A DNA stretch of 14,174 nucleotides, taken from Cyanobacteria bacterium UBA11153 (GTDB taxonomy: Bacteria; Cyanobacteriota; Cyanobacteriia; Cyanobacteriales; Coleofasciculaceae). The notes beneath the pieces were generated by a model. That model saw only the letters and a list, made by a program, of their open reading frames with translations. It had not been told where the DNA came from and searched no databases. The stretch covers positions 1 to 14,174 of the forward strand of contig DOIX01000332.1 of assembly GCA_003511885.1 (NCBI GenBank). The letters run 5' to 3'. A program made the position numbers and the translations under genes. Each line of letters starts with the position of its first letter. The first letter of the stretch is position 1. Of the stretch, positions 13,982-14,174 are shown one piece after another.

Positions 13982-14174
13982 TAATTTCACCTCTAATATC
14001 GATTGCGGTGTCATCAGGCGATGGTGAATCGGTTGATGTTGACTTGATTTTTTGTAACGCAGAGGTATCCAGAGGCTACCGCAGAGGTTTTTGGATATGT
14101 AGCAACCGCCAGGGTGGTTAAGACATTCTCAATTCCTCAAACCATTGATTGAAAAGCTTTCTGCTCTAGCCCCT
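13982..14174. other. Trailing intergenic repeats
   Basis: CGCAGAGG words recur at 14059-14089, a common cyanobacterial spacer repeat and the reverse-complement type of the stretch at 7772-7814. From 14104 the sequence AACCGCCAGGGTGGTT opens a hairpin-forming element that resembles the left edge of the element at 3641-3762. The window ends before its full extent can be seen. No gene is visible. Confidence 0.55.

Overview
The window looks like chromosomal DNA of a filamentous, Oscillatoriales-type cyanobacterium. It holds about 18 copies of the cyanobacterial octamer GCGATCGC (HIP1), many 7-bp tandem repeats and palindromic intergenic elements, and cyanobacterial-style families such as a CSP41-like protein. 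The genus cannot be fixed from sequence alone. Base composition looks fairly even, and no transposase, integrase, tRNA, rRNA or CRISPR array was found.

Layout. 1-490 is gene-free and carries short repeats. 491-1024 (+) is pgsA, for phosphatidylglycerol phosphate synthesis. 1093-2031 (-) is a CSP41-like atypical short-chain dehydrogenase. 2387-3562 (+) is a class I/II PLP aminotransferase with a likely terminator directly behind it. 3563-3929 holds a multi-hairpin repeat element and a good promoter for an N-terminally anchored protein of unknown function (3930-4445), followed by a strong terminator. 4638-6299 (+) is a CPA1 cation/proton antiporter. It converges on 6470-7165 (-), a TrkA/RCK NAD-binding protein, and nested GC-rich palindromes lie between the two. 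7166-7859 is repeat-rich spacer with three HIP1 sites in 52 bp. 7860-8297 (+) is a YjbQ/UPF0047 protein.

The most interesting part is 8583-12829 (+): two large dynamin-like GTPases in tandem, 68 bp apart. The first (850 aa) has a TerB-like helical N-terminus before its GTPase domain. The second (541 aa) resembles LeoA-type bacterial dynamins. Paired dynamin-like GTPases are known as membrane-remodelling or phage-defence modules (LeoABC, Eleos), so this pair is a candidate membrane or defence system. That assignment is inference from motifs and gene order.

After a 0.5-kb spacer ending in ten perfect copies of a 7-bp repeat, a SAM-dependent methyltransferase-like gene (13334-13981, +) starts only 9 bases beyond the repeat. 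The window ends in repeat-derived spacer. The antiporter and RCK gene may both serve ion homeostasis; the other genes look like independent housekeeping units.
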